NCBI RefSeq assembly: GCF_011320225.1 | Contig: NZ_JAAOEN010000011.1 | Coordinates: 62,001 to 126,000 of the forward strand | Length of the DNA: 64,000 nucleotides | Origin: Phytoactinopolyspora limicola | GTDB taxonomy: Bacteria > Actinomycetota > Actinomycetes > Jiangellales > Jiangellaceae | Reading direction: 5' to 3' | Shown: positions 1 through 8,491 of the stretch, in pieces | How the letters are laid out: the number at the start of each line of letters is the position of its first letter | Position numbering within the stretch: the first letter of the stretch is position 1 | Position numbers and translations under genes: made by a program | The notes under the pieces: model-generated | Database searches by the model: none | Seen by the model: only the letters and a program-made list of their open reading frames with translations | Told to the model about the DNA's origin: nothing

Positions 1-91
1 CATCGTGGAGGTCGTCTGCACCGCTACTCACGTCGACGGAGTTGAGGAACGACTCGACCAGCCAGAGGTCAGGCGGCACGTCGGCGCTCAC
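1..91 (-). CDS. CGNR zinc-finger (ABATE) transcription regulator, N-terminal part
   Basis: Thirty codons are readable leftward from a GTG at 91 and run off the window edge. The peptide has the pattern PPDLWLVESFLNSVD followed by ADDL, which resembles the start of the ABATE domain in actinobacterial CGNR zinc-finger regulators (an LvxxFlNTvD-like motif and then DDL). In-frame stops lie just upstream, so the start is well bounded. The gene is divergent from the VOC gene at 181, an arrangement I know to be frequent for this family. The zinc-finger end is outside the window, so the family call rests only on the N-terminus. Confidence 0.5.
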   Translation of the reverse strand, partial: MSADVPPDLWLVESFLNSVDVSSGADDLHD

Positions 92-113
92 CTCGCCATA
101 CTCTCACACCATC

Positions 114-135
114 TTGACAGTTTCACCGGTGTCAA
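114..135. promoter_or_regulatory. Inverted repeat in divergent promoter region
   Basis: TTGACA (114-119) and TGTCAA (130-135) form a perfect 6-bp inverted repeat with a 10-bp spacer between the CGNR regulator and the VOC gene. TTGACA also fits a -35 box for the rightward gene. The ACCGGT hexamer occurs nearby twice (125-130 and 143-148). It is probably an operator, but which protein binds is inferred only from position. Confidence 0.45.
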
Positions 136-180
136 CAATGCTACCGGTCAAAGCTGTTTGCCGGTGTGAAGGGATGGACG

Positions 181-849
181 ATGCCACTCGCAACCTTCAA
201 AGACCTCGTGATCGACGCCACCGACTCCCCCACTCTCGGTGAGTTCTACGCCACTACTCTCGGCCTGTCCTACATCCCACACGACGACGGCGATGGCCAC
301 CTCAAGGGTCCGGCCACCACACACACCGTCTGGATCAACCGCGTCCCAGAACCCAAAACCGTCAAGCACCGAGTCCACCTCGACGTCCACACCACCTCAC
401 TCGACGAGCTGACGGCTCGCGGCGCTCGGCCGGTCGAAGAACACGAACACTGGACGGTATTGGCCGACCCCGAAGGCGGCGAGTTCTGCGCGTTCGTCCG
501 CGACAAGGTCGACGACTACCGCCTATACGAGGTGATCGTCGATTCCACGGATCCCACCGCCATCGCCCACTGGTGGGCGGACGTCGTCGGCGGGACACTC
601 GGCCACACCCCTGACGAGCGCGCGTGGTGGATCGAACCGATGCCCAACGCTCCATTCGATCGATTCGTCTTCGTACCGGTACCCGAACCGAAGATCGTAA
701 AGAACAGGATCCATTGGGACGTCAGCACCGACGACCTCGAGACACTCATCCAGCGAGGCGCCACCATGGTGCGTCCCAAGGACGACGACATCGGCTGGCA
801 CGTGCTCGCCGACCCGGAGGGCAATGAGTTCTGCGCCTTCACGTCCTGA
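181..849 (+). CDS. VOC family (glyoxalase/bleomycin-resistance-like) protein, two-domain
   Basis: The 222-residue protein is an internal duplication. Each half carries a VPEPKxVKxRxHxDV segment and ends in VLADPEGxEFCAF, the second beta-alpha-beta-beta-beta module of the vicinal-oxygen-chelate fold (Glyoxalase_6-like). Such proteins are cytosolic metal-dependent lyases, dioxygenases or drug-binding proteins; the substrate cannot be told. I chose ATG 181 over the in-frame GTG 166 because AAGGGA (169-174) sits 6 nt before it. It is divergent from a CGNR-type regulator across a short operator region, so it is probably the regulated target. Confidence 0.85.
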   Translation: MPLATFKDLVIDATDSPTLGEFYATTLGLSYIPHDDGDGHLKGPATTHTVWINRVPEPKTVKHRVHLDVHTTSLDELTARGARPVEEHEHWTVLADPEGGEFCAFVRDKVDDYRLYEVIVDSTDPTAIAHWWADVVGGTLGHTPDERAWWIEPMPNAPFDRFVFVPVPEPKIVKNRIHWDVSTDDLETLIQRGATMVRPKDDDIGWHVLADPEGNEFCAFTS

Positions 850-869
850 CGTTGCCGAACCCACCCGGG

Positions 870-948
870 CGGCGTCTTCCTGGCCTCACATGACGGATAG
901 CCGCCAATTTTCCCGGGTGATGCGTCATAGAAGGCCAGGAAGACGCCG
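870..948. repeat. Interrupted palindrome downstream of the VOC gene
   Basis: Arms of 17 nt (870-886 and 932-948) are perfectly complementary. A second nested pair, ATGACG (890-895) and CGTCAT (923-928), lies inside. It starts 20 nt after the VOC stop codon, so a terminator role is likely. There is no U-tract. The rest of the gap to about 1090 shows no gene that I can support. Confidence 0.6.
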
Positions 949-1090
949 GTTACCTGCCCGGCACCCGCTGGTAGCGCGCCCTTCTCCCCAGGTTCATCCA
1001 GCCCGCATTGAATGATCCACAACGCGGTGACCTCGCCTATCGACATCGTGCGAGCGCACCCATGTGCTGATCTCCAGGCAGGATGCAAAA

Positions 1091-1366
1091 TTGTGTGACG
1101 ACGACGCCATGCGCCCGAATCCCGCGCATGAGGCACTGACCGAGATGCTCGAACGGGCCGAGGGACTGCAAGACGACATCAACGAGGCCTTAGACGACGC
1201 CGTCGGCATCATGGAGAGCGGTGACGCGTGGACCGGGCCAACCACCGCGGCCGCCTTCCTCGACGACCTCGAAGACCGACAGCGCGACCTTCCCAGCCTC
1301 GCCGAGCATCTGGTGGACGATATCCGGAGCGCCTTGCAGTCCACCCCGGCCGAGATTCCGGCCTGA
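1091..1366 (+). CDS. Small WXG100-like protein, first gene of a three-gene operon
   Basis: About 91 residues, predicted almost wholly helical and acidic, with AWTGPTAAAF-like residues (SGDAWTGPTTAAAF) near the middle. This resembles the WxG turn of WXG100/ESX proteins flanked by two helices. The start is uncertain: TTG 1091 has AGGCAGGA 7 nt upstream, while GTG 1064 and ATG 1109 are also in frame without a ribosome site. Its TGA overlaps the ATG of the next gene (TGATG), so the two are translationally coupled. No type VII ATPase (EccC) is in the window. The WXG assignment is by motif and size only. Confidence 0.55.
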   Translation: MCDDDAMRPNPAHEALTEMLERAEGLQDDINEALDDAVGIMESGDAWTGPTTAAAFLDDLEDRQRDLPSLAEHLVDDIRSALQSTPAEIPA

Positions 1367-3381
1367 TGAGCGACACGTCCAGCGTCAACGTCGACGGTCT
1401 CAACCGCCTCATCGGCGCCATGAACCGAGCACACAACGCCTTGAACGGCAACCTCGACGAGCTCCGCGGTCGGATGCGCAGCGAGGGGGTGTCGTTGAGG
1501 GCGTTCATCGGCCTCGACCGGATCGCGGACTGGATCGATGACCAAGTGCCCGGCCTACAACGACGGCGGAACATGGCCGAGGCCCTCACCGGAGACCGGC
1601 CGAGCACCACCATGGTCGGCTTCACCGAGCCGTTGCCTTTCGCCTCACCCGAAGAAGCCGAGCGGCATGGTCGGGAACTCGCGCGGCAATTCCTCGACCA
1701 CGAAACCGTCGACGCGGAGATACTCGCGGAGTTGTTCGAGGAGTTCCCGGACTACGTCAACGATCCCGACGTCATGGCCGGTTTCTATCTCGAGCTTGGC
1801 CCGGAGCAGACCGAAGTGCTCCCCTCCTACATCGTGGCCACGGGCGCGGACCAAGGCGAGTACTACCTGCGGATGCTGAGCGAGGGCCTTGGCACCGCCC
1901 TGAGCACCAACAACAACCACAGCACCACGTCGGACTACTACTCGGAGCTGGCCGAGTTCCGGCGTCACTTCCAGACGCCGACGGAAACACCCGCGCTGGC
2001 ATGGAACCGGATGGCGTTGCTCCAGCACGGCGATTTCCCGCCCCGGTGGTTAGCCAACGTCGTCCGCGCCAACGTGCTCGACCATTTCGAGGGCGACGAA
2101 TGGGACCACACCGATTACCGCGGCCATCTGAACCGCACCCTCGGCCTCTCCGGCGACACCCTGGCGCTGGCCTTCAGCGCCCTCGGCAACAATCCGAGTG
2201 CCGCTCGGATCGCGCTGAGCGAGCGGGCCGGCATCGACCTGGAGGAATACGCCGAGCGGGTGTACGGCCTCGGCGGAGTGATCGGGACCGGAGACGAGAT
2301 CCTGGACGGATTCGGGCTGGCGCTCGCGGCCGGATCCGGGGCATTGGACGACCCGCCGGACAAGGGCTCCGCGGCCGCGACGTTCGCCTTCGGCAGCATC
2401 CTCGCGCTGGGCCGCTTCGAGGACACGCCACGGCCGATGCGCGAACACCTGGTCTCGATCGCGACCGCCTACGCCGAGGAGCTGCTCGCCGGTGCGTTCA
2501 CCCTCGACGGGCTGGCCCGTGAGTCGTCGATGACGATGCCCGACAATTTCGACCTGCCGGTTGGCCTCGAGCCGCTCTTCTACCTCAGCCCCGAGGCGGT
2601 CTACCGGTTCCTGCACGGCTTCGGGCACGGCGACCTGAAGTGGTTCGACGACGTCGCCGAGGGCGAAGAGAACATGCAGGACATCGCCAAGCCGTTCGAC
2701 GACGCTGTCCAGGAGCTGTACGAATCGCTCGCTCAGGGGGCCCTCGACGCGGACCTCGAGGCGACCGCGAACGGTGATCGGGACCCGCGTAACTTCGAGA
2801 AGGTCATGAACGTCTTCGGTTCGCTGGCTGGCCTCCAGTACCAGGCGCAGCGGTCCGTGCGCGGGGAGCTGGACCGGTTGGACGAAGAGTTCCGCGGCAC
2901 CGTCCAACAGGTCATCAGCGAGGGTCTCACCCTGTCCCCCACACCCCCGGGGTTGTCTTCTCTCAGCTGGAAGCTGATGAAGATCGGCATCAATCGTCAC
3001 GTCAAGAGCTGGGCCAACGATGCCGGCGGCCGGGTCGACGAACTAGACATGGAGGTGTATCAGGCTCGTCTCCTCTATGACTACATGGTGGCCGAAACCA
3101 TGCTCCAGGCCGGTTATCCCTACACCGAGGCGATTCCGCCGAACCTGTTGAACGATGACGGCGACGGGCTACGCGATCCGGCGGAGGTCGTCGGAGATCC
3201 CGATCTGTGGACCGAGTTCTACGAGTGGACCGACAGCAACAAGGCCGACTTCGAAGACCACCCGAATCGGCCCCCGTTCGACGAGAAGTTCGACAACAGT
3301 CGTCAGTATCTCGACGCCAGTGACGGCAATCAGAGTGAGCGGATCGCCGGGGAGACCGACTGGGAGAGCAGCGTCCGGTGA
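1366..3381 (+). CDS. Large protein of unknown function in WXG-like/lipoprotein operon
   Basis: This 671-residue protein has no signal peptide or membrane segment. The N-terminus (residues 1-50) again looks like a helical WXG-type region (LNRLIGAMNRAHNALNGNL). The middle holds several DPDVMAGFYLELGPEQ-like helical stretches seen in uncharacterised actinobacterial ESX-associated proteins. Near residues 596-606 lies DDGDGLRDPAE, matching a DxDxDG calcium-binding loop. It overlaps the gene before it by one base and the gene after it at TGATG. The function is not recognised; secretion by a type VII-like route is inference from the N-terminus and its partner. Confidence 0.75.
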   Translation: MSDTSSVNVDGLNRLIGAMNRAHNALNGNLDELRGRMRSEGVSLRAFIGLDRIADWIDDQVPGLQRRRNMAEALTGDRPSTTMVGFTEPLPFASPEEAERHGRELARQFLDHETVDAEILAELFEEFPDYVNDPDVMAGFYLELGPEQTEVLPSYIVATGADQGEYYLRMLSEGLGTALSTNNNHSTTSDYYSELAEFRRHFQTPTETPALAWNRMALLQHGDFPPRWLANVVRANVLDHFEGDEWDHTDYRGHLNRTLGLSGDTLALAFSALGNNPSAARIALSERAGIDLEEYAERVYGLGGVIGTGDEILDGFGLALAAGSGALDDPPDKGSAAATFAFGSILALGRFEDTPRPMREHLVSIATAYAEELLAGAFTLDGLARESSMTMPDNFDLPVGLEPLFYLSPEAVYRFLHGFGHGDLKWFDDVAEGEENMQDIAKPFDDAVQELYESLAQGALDADLEATANGDRDPRNFEKVMNVFGSLAGLQYQAQRSVRGELDRLDEEFRGTVQQVISEGLTLSPTPPGLSSLSWKLMKIGINRHVKSWANDAGGRVDELDMEVYQARLLYDYMVAETMLQAGYPYTEAIPPNLLNDDGDGLRDPAEVVGDPDLWTEFYEWTDSNKADFEDHPNRPPFDEKFDNSRQYLDASDGNQSERIAGETDWESSVR

Positions 3382-3989
3382 TGCCGTGCCGCATGCCGCG
3401 ACGTGCCTCGTCGGAACCGGTCAGATCCCGCGTCCTGTCGGCATTCGCGGTTCTAGCCGTGTTCGGGCTGGCTGCCTGTTCCGGGGACGACGCCATCGAA
3501 TTCGACCTCCACTCCGCGGCACACCAGCTCGCCGAGGACGGTGCGGCCGTCGTCGCCGCACTACAGGCGCCGGCCATGGTCGATAGCCGTGACCAGCGGC
3601 TGATCCACGACGCGACGCTGGACGAGCAGTGCGGCGACGGCGGTTTCCGGCGGGTGTGGCGCACTGATCTGGTCCTGATCCTGGCTGCCGGCGACGCCTC
3701 GGACGCCCGCCAAGTGAATCGGGAGTTCGACCATTTGTACGTCGGCATCAACGCTGAGCTGGGCGAACGGGGTTACTCAAACCCGGTCTGGTGGGACAGC
3801 GACACCGACGCACCGGACTGGAATGTCTTCTACCGCACCCCTGGGTCCGACGGCGACGAGGCGGCGGAAGCCGACGACACCGGCCCGCTGGAGATCAGGA
3901 CCACCTTCCAGCTGGCGCCCGAGCAGCCTGCGGACGCCATGGCCATCCAGGTCGACGTGATCGGCTCGACCGGCTGCGGCACCTCCTGA
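3381..3989 (+). CDS. Putative lipoprotein, third gene of the WXG-like operon
   Basis: The 202-residue product has a basic N-terminus, a hydrophobic stretch (LSAFAVLAVFGL) and a lipobox LAAC with the modified Cys at about residue 33, followed by SGDD. It is therefore expected to be anchored on the outer face of the membrane. The start at ATG 3381 uses the TGATG overlap with the preceding stop; the adjacent GTG 3378 is equivalent. The mature part is acidic, with two further cysteines. No known domain is recognised. Coupling to the 671-residue protein suggests a joint function at the cell surface. Confidence 0.75.
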   Translation: MPCRMPRRASSEPVRSRVLSAFAVLAVFGLAACSGDDAIEFDLHSAAHQLAEDGAAVVAALQAPAMVDSRDQRLIHDATLDEQCGDGGFRRVWRTDLVLILAAGDASDARQVNREFDHLYVGINAELGERGYSNPVWWDSDTDAPDWNVFYRTPGSDGDEAAEADDTGPLEIRTTFQLAPEQPADAMAIQVDVIGSTGCGTS

Positions 3990-4005
3990 GCCGATCTACC
4001 CGACG

Positions 4006-5400
4006 TCACCTCCCCACGGCCAGCGGGCCAGCCCAGGCCCGCTCCACGGCGGCCGCGAGCGGGACGATCGTGTCGTCGGCGCCCCGGTGGCCAACGAGCT
4101 GGACCGCTACCGGCAGCCCGTCCGGCGAGACACCAGCCGGTACGGACACAACCGGCATGCCGGTCACGTCGAACAACGACGTCAGCCGGGTCAGCATCCA
4201 TTCGACCGGCATCTCGACGCCGGAGACGGTGACGTGTGAAGCGCCGATGGTTGGCGCCGGCGCCGGGGTGGTGGCCAGCAGTAACGCGTCGTGCTCGCGT
4301 AGTACCTCCTCCACGAGACCGGCTGCCGCGGCCAGCCGGGCGCGGGCCCGGTCCACCAGGGCCGCGTCGGGCGGGCCGAGCCGAAGCCGGCCGGCGGCCT
4401 CCTCACCGAACAACTCCGGTGTCCGCTCGAATGCGGGGCGATGGTACACCTCGGCGGCGACGCCGATCACGGTGAAGACGTCGTCGACGATCGGGCCGAG
4501 ATCGCCGACGTCCACGTCGTGAACGGCCACCCCGGCGTCGCGCAACATGTCAGCCGTTTGATCCACGCCGGCGCGCGCGGAGTCGTCCGCGATCTCCTCG
4601 AACCATCCGCGCAGCCGCGCCACCTGCCGCCCCGCCACGTTCTCCGACGTCAGCGACCGGACGCGGTCGAGATCGGTGGCGTGGCCACGCAGCACGTCCA
4701 GGACGAGTACGGCGTCGGCCACCGTCCGGGTGATCGGCCCGGCGTGATCGAGCTCAGGGGCCAGCGGGAGCACCCCGGCCATACTGACCGTGCCGTACGT
4801 GGGTTTGAATCCGACACAGCCGCACAGAGCCGCAGGGATCCGGACGCTGCCGGCGGTGTCGCTACCCACCGTGATCAGCGCCAGCCCGGCCGTGATGGCG
4901 GCTGCGGATCCACCGGACGATCCACCAGGGATACGACTGGGGTCGTGCGGATTGCGGGTGGGACCGTAGTGCTCGTTGTTGGTGGTGCCGCCCCACGCGA
5001 ACTCGTGGGTCGCCGTCTTGCCCAGCAGCACCGTACCCGCGGACCGCAGCGCGGCGACGACGTCGGCGTCGCGGTCCGGAACCCGGCCGTGCAGGAGACG
5101 CGACCCGGCGGCGGTGGTGATGCCAGCAGTGTCGAAGAGATCCTTCACTCCCACCGGAAGGCCGTGCAGCGGGCCCCTGCGGTGGCCGCGAGCTAGTTCC
5201 TGATCCGCCCGTGCCGCGTCGTCGTGTGCTCGCTGCGCGGTAACGGTGACAAAGGCATTAAGTTCTGGGTTGAGCTGCTCGATCCGCGCCAGATAGGCCT
5301 CAGTGAGTTCCGATGGTAGAAGCTCACCCCGAGTGATCGCCGCGGCGGCGTCTACCGCGCTCATCGCCGTCAGGTCGGAACCGGGCGTCGTTCTCGTCAT
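4006..5400 (-). CDS. Amidase (amidase-signature family)
   Basis: This 464-residue protein carries the Ser-cisSer-Lys triad of amidase-signature hydrolases: Lys86 in GVKDLFDTAG, the GGSSGGSAAA loop at 159-168, and the nucleophile Ser185 in GSDTAGSVRIPA. It hydrolyses an amide bond; the substrate is unknown. It is not clearly GatA, since no gatB or gatC is nearby. ATG 5400 is preferred because GGAGG precedes it; an in-frame upstream codon at 5427 lacks support. It converges on the lipoprotein gene with only 16 nt between the stop codons. Confidence 0.88.
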   Translation of the reverse strand: MTRTTPGSDLTAMSAVDAAAAITRGELLPSELTEAYLARIEQLNPELNAFVTVTAQRAHDDAARADQELARGHRRGPLHGLPVGVKDLFDTAGITTAAGSRLLHGRVPDRDADVVAALRSAGTVLLGKTATHEFAWGGTTNNEHYGPTRNPHDPSRIPGGSSGGSAAAITAGLALITVGSDTAGSVRIPAALCGCVGFKPTYGTVSMAGVLPLAPELDHAGPITRTVADAVLVLDVLRGHATDLDRVRSLTSENVAGRQVARLRGWFEEIADDSARAGVDQTADMLRDAGVAVHDVDVGDLGPIVDDVFTVIGVAAEVYHRPAFERTPELFGEEAAGRLRLGPPDAALVDRARARLAAAAGLVEEVLREHDALLLATTPAPAPTIGASHVTVSGVEMPVEWMLTRLTSLFDVTGMPVVSVPAGVSPDGLPVAVQLVGHRGADDTIVPLAAAVERAWAGPLAVGR

Positions 5401-5450
5401 CGAGCCTCCACGTGATCGGTGTACCAATCACCAGCCAGGCGATTCTAGTG

Positions 5451-6176
5451 TCAGCGCATGTAGAACAGCAGCGGCAGATTCTCCGCGAGTACGTCCACAC
5501 CCTCGTCGATGACGGCGCCGTCGGCACCGATGGTCACCTCGCGACGCTCCAATCGGTGATCGAGCCCCTCGACCTCGGCGTCGATCACGTAGAACGTCAC
5601 CAGCCAGTCGCCATCCGGCCCGGCCTCGACCTCTGGGGCTGTGATCTGACCACCGAACCGGTCCAGGACCTCCTGCCGGTGTTCCTCCTCGTCGGGCTCC
5701 AGGCCGTCGCGGAACTTGATGTCGTCCACACTCTCCACGACATATACCACCCGGTACTGCGGGCGGGTCACCTCTGCCCGGGTGATCGCCAGGTCGGTTG
5801 CGACGTCGGCGTCCGGCACCCCGGTGCCATCGGCCGCTACCATCGCGTCGAAGGCCTCCTCCGAACGGCTCACCACCGCGGCTTCCGCTGCGTCACGGTG
5901 CGCGACGTAGAGGTGTGGCGGGTGAGACACCTGCCAGGCGATGACGTGGATCAGCTCCCATTCCGACAGGAACGACGCCTCCCGCGGGTTGACCTCGGCT
6001 TCCTCGTCGTCGATCAATTCCGCTGCCGTGTTCTCGCCGGCTGTTTCCAGCGCTCGTCCGATCTGGCCACGCTGATCACCATCGGACGTGCAGCCCACCA
6101 TCCCGGCCAGCCCGGCCGCCATCACCATCGCCCCGGCCACCAACCGTCGACGCCGCCCGATCACGTGCACGCTCAT
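5451..6176 (-). CDS. Putative lipoprotein of unknown function
   Basis: Counted from ATG 6176 the product is 241 residues. It starts with a basic cluster (GRRRRLVAG), a hydrophobic stretch and a weak lipobox ending MVGC at residue 29. The rest is acidic and soluble, ending in a conserved-looking segment with GADGAVIDEGVDVL. No domain is recognised. In-frame upstream starts (6230, 6296) would put about 18-40 extra basic residues before the signal sequence, so I reject them, though no strong ribosome site marks 6176. It lies 50 nt downstream of the amidase start on the same strand, and the pair could be cotranscribed. Confidence 0.65.
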   Translation of the reverse strand: MSVHVIGRRRRLVAGAMVMAAGLAGMVGCTSDGDQRGQIGRALETAGENTAAELIDDEEAEVNPREASFLSEWELIHVIAWQVSHPPHLYVAHRDAAEAAVVSRSEEAFDAMVAADGTGVPDADVATDLAITRAEVTRPQYRVVYVVESVDDIKFRDGLEPDEEEHRQEVLDRFGGQITAPEVEAGPDGDWLVTFYVIDAEVEGLDHRLERREVTIGADGAVIDEGVDVLAENLPLLFYMR

Positions 6177-6337
6177 ACGGCTTCGACGCCGGCCCCTGCG
6201 CACCGGTTTCAGCCCGCACACCTCCGGCATGAAACAACCCCGTCGAACTCTGTCGGTGGTTCTGACTATCCTGGAGCGCCCCGGACTCAGCCGCACCCGG
6301 CCAGCCGAGATCGCCGCACTTCCCGGACGGAGGGCAC

Positions 6338-7033
6338 GTGCTACCTGTCAAGCAGAACCTCATCTTCGACGCCGACGACACGTTGTGGGAGAACAACATC
6401 CTGTTTGAGGTGGCCGTCGACGCCTTTATCGACTACGTCGCCCACCCGACGCTGGGCCGCGCCGAGGTCCGGGAGCGTCTCGACGATGTCGAGCGGGCCA
6501 ACATTCCGTACCACGGTTACGGGGTCGACGCCTTCCGGCGCAGCCTCGGCGACTGCCTCACCGCGTTGCGGGCCAACGGCCCGCTCACCGAGGCCGACCA
6601 CCTCCGGCTCAACCAGCTGTGCGAACCCATCCGGAACGCGACGATCGACCTCATCGAGGGGGTAGCGGAGACGCTGCACGAGTTGGCTGGCCGGCACCAA
6701 CTCTTCTTGCTCACTAAAGGTGACCACGACCAGCAGACGGCAAAGATCCAGGCATCCGGGCTGGCCGGGCTCTTCGCCGAGGCGGTGATCGTCCCGGAAA
6801 AAGAGACCACCACGTACACCTCGTTCGTCGCTGAGCGCCAGCTCACCCCGGACACCACGTGGATGATCGGCAACTCTCCGAAGTCGGACATCCGCCCAGC
6901 GCTTCAGGCTGGTCTAGGCGCTGTCCTCGTTCCCCATCCGATGACCTGGTCGCTCGAGCACGCCGACGTTCCGCGCGGGCATGACCGCTTCCGCGAGGTT
7001 ACTCCGTTTGCCTCCCTGACCAGCCATTTCTAG
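6338..7033 (+). CDS. HAD-superfamily hydrolase
   Basis: This 231-residue protein has all four HAD motifs: DADDTLW with nucleophile Asp11, a Thr in LLTKGD, Lys in VVPEK, and GNSPKSD before the acidic pair. It is a predicted cytosolic phosphatase; the substrate is unknown. Its start is GTG 6338 behind GGAGGG (6329-6334), a rather tight spacing. The last 120 nt overlap the 3' end of the convergent transporter gene, an unusually long convergent overlap. Both reading frames keep sensible protein sequence to their stops. Confidence 0.85.
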   Translation: MLPVKQNLIFDADDTLWENNILFEVAVDAFIDYVAHPTLGRAEVRERLDDVERANIPYHGYGVDAFRRSLGDCLTALRANGPLTEADHLRLNQLCEPIRNATIDLIEGVAETLHELAGRHQLFLLTKGDHDQQTAKIQASGLAGLFAEAVIVPEKETTTYTSFVAERQLTPDTTWMIGNSPKSDIRPALQAGLGAVLVPHPMTWSLEHADVPRGHDRFREVTPFASLTSHF

Positions 7034-8413
7034 CGCTCGACGCCGGGTGGGCATCCAGAGCATCGCCACGGCGGCAGCCACCAGAGCACCGACCCCAAGC
7101 CACAGGGCCGGCACCAGTCCATCGGTGAAGAGCTGGGGCGTCTCGTAACCACCCCGCGCCGCGAACACGGACGCGAGCACCGCGACACCCAATGCTCCCC
7201 CCACCTCACGCACCGAGTTGTTCACGCCGGAGGCGATACCCTGCTCGGCCGGCGCCACCGATTCCATCAGGATCGCGCTGGCCGGCGCGAAGAACAAACC
7301 CATGCCGAGTCCGGCCAGAACGAAGCCGGGCAGCTGTGACCCGTAGGACACGACGGGGTCCGCAACGAGCGCCAACCAGCCGAGCCCCGCGGCCATGGAG
7401 AGGAACCCACCAATAACCAGCGGGCGGCCACCGATGCGATCGGACACGATGCCGGCCAGGGGCGCCACGAACATCGGCATCACCGTCCACGGCAACATCC
7501 GCAGTCCCGCTTCCTGTGGGCTGAAGCCCTGGATGAACTGGAGGAACTGGGTGAGCAGGAAGATCGATCCGAACGCACCGAAGAACATCAGCAGGCCGGC
7601 GATGTTGATCGCGGTGAACGCCCGCGACCGGAAGAACCGCATCGGCAGGAGCGGTGCCGGTGTGTGTAGTTCCCAGCGGACGAAGCCGATCAGCAGGGCG
7701 GCGCCGGCAGTGAACCCGAGGACAACCTGACTGGACGACCACCCCACCTCGTGTCCACGGACGATGGCGAAGACGATGCCGAATAGTCCGGCGCTGGCCA
7801 GCGCGGTTCCGACGATGTCGAGACGGCTGTTGGGCCCGCGACTCTCGGCCAAGCGGGTGAGCACGAGTGGGAGCAACAAAACTCCGATCGGCACGTTCAG
7901 CCAGAAGATCCAGTGCCAGGAGATGTGCTCGGTGATGGTGCCACCCACGAGCGGACCGCTGGCGACGGCCACACCGTTCACCGCGCCCCAAATCCCGAAG
8001 GCCATGCCACGCCGGTTGGCCGGCACCGCCGCCGAGATGAGCGTCAGGCTCAGCGGTAGGAGCGCGGCCGCGCCGGCACCCTGAGCCGCCCGGGCGGCGA
8101 TCAGGCTCTCCGTGCTGGATGCAAGGGCCGCCCAGGCCGAGGCGGCGGTGAACACGACCACTCCGGCGGCGAAGACCCGGCGCCGGCCGAACCGGTCTCC
8201 CATGGCCGCGGCCAGCAAGAGCAGACAGGCGAAGGGCAACGTGTAACCGTTGACCACCCACCCCAATTCACCGATGCTGGCCGACAGATCCTCGCGGATT
8301 ACCGGTAGAGCGGTGGTGACGACGAGGTTGTCCAGGGCCGCCATGAAGGTGGCCGTACTCGTCAGAACCAGGGTCCAGACGATCCGGCTGCGTGACATCG
8401 TCGGTTGTGTCAC
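6914..8413 (-). CDS. MFS drug exporter, EmrB/QacA (DHA2) type, 14 TM
   Basis: The 499-residue membrane protein starts with FMAALDNLVVTTALPVI, the motif-D1 region typical of DHA2 exporters, followed by motif A (GDRFGRRRVF) and a motif C-like GPLVGGTITEHISWHW. About 14 membrane helices are readable. It should export drugs or other hydrophobic compounds using the proton gradient. GTG 8413 is preceded by GGAGGAACAG. The TetR gene lies 78 nt upstream on the same strand, and both promoter regions carry the same operator sequence, so repression by that TetR is likely. Its C-terminal 40 codons overlap the HAD gene. Confidence 0.92.
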   Translation of the reverse strand: MTQPTMSRSRIVWTLVLTSTATFMAALDNLVVTTALPVIREDLSASIGELGWVVNGYTLPFACLLLLAAAMGDRFGRRRVFAAGVVVFTAASAWAALASSTESLIAARAAQGAGAAALLPLSLTLISAAVPANRRGMAFGIWGAVNGVAVASGPLVGGTITEHISWHWIFWLNVPIGVLLLPLVLTRLAESRGPNSRLDIVGTALASAGLFGIVFAIVRGHEVGWSSSQVVLGFTAGAALLIGFVRWELHTPAPLLPMRFFRSRAFTAINIAGLLMFFGAFGSIFLLTQFLQFIQGFSPQEAGLRMLPWTVMPMFVAPLAGIVSDRIGGRPLVIGGFLSMAAGLGWLALVADPVVSYGSQLPGFVLAGLGMGLFFAPASAILMESVAPAEQGIASGVNNSVREVGGALGVAVLASVFAARGGYETPQLFTDGLVPALWLGVGALVAAAVAMLWMPTRRRALEMAGQGGKRSNLAEAVMPARNVGVLERPGHRMGNEDSA

Positions 8414-8426
8414 CTGTTCCTCCGTT

Positions 8427-8448
8427 GATAGTGATTGATTAATAACTT
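8427..8448. promoter_or_regulatory. TetR operator copy 2, in front of the MFS exporter
   Basis: GATAGTGATTGA followed by TTAATAACTT on the plus strand repeats, with four substitutions, the 22-bp site lying inside the TetR promoter at 9057-9078. It sits 14-35 nt upstream of the exporter start codon. The shared sequence ties the regulator to this target. Confidence 0.7.
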
Positions 8449-8491
8449 TCTTCGACAGACGTCAGCCAGAACCATCAGCACACCGTTTGCT

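Noticed and set aside
1228-1365. 46-codon upstream extension of the 671-residue protein
   Set aside because: It would overlap the WXG-like gene completely, while ATG 1366 forms a TGATG overlap with that gene's stop.
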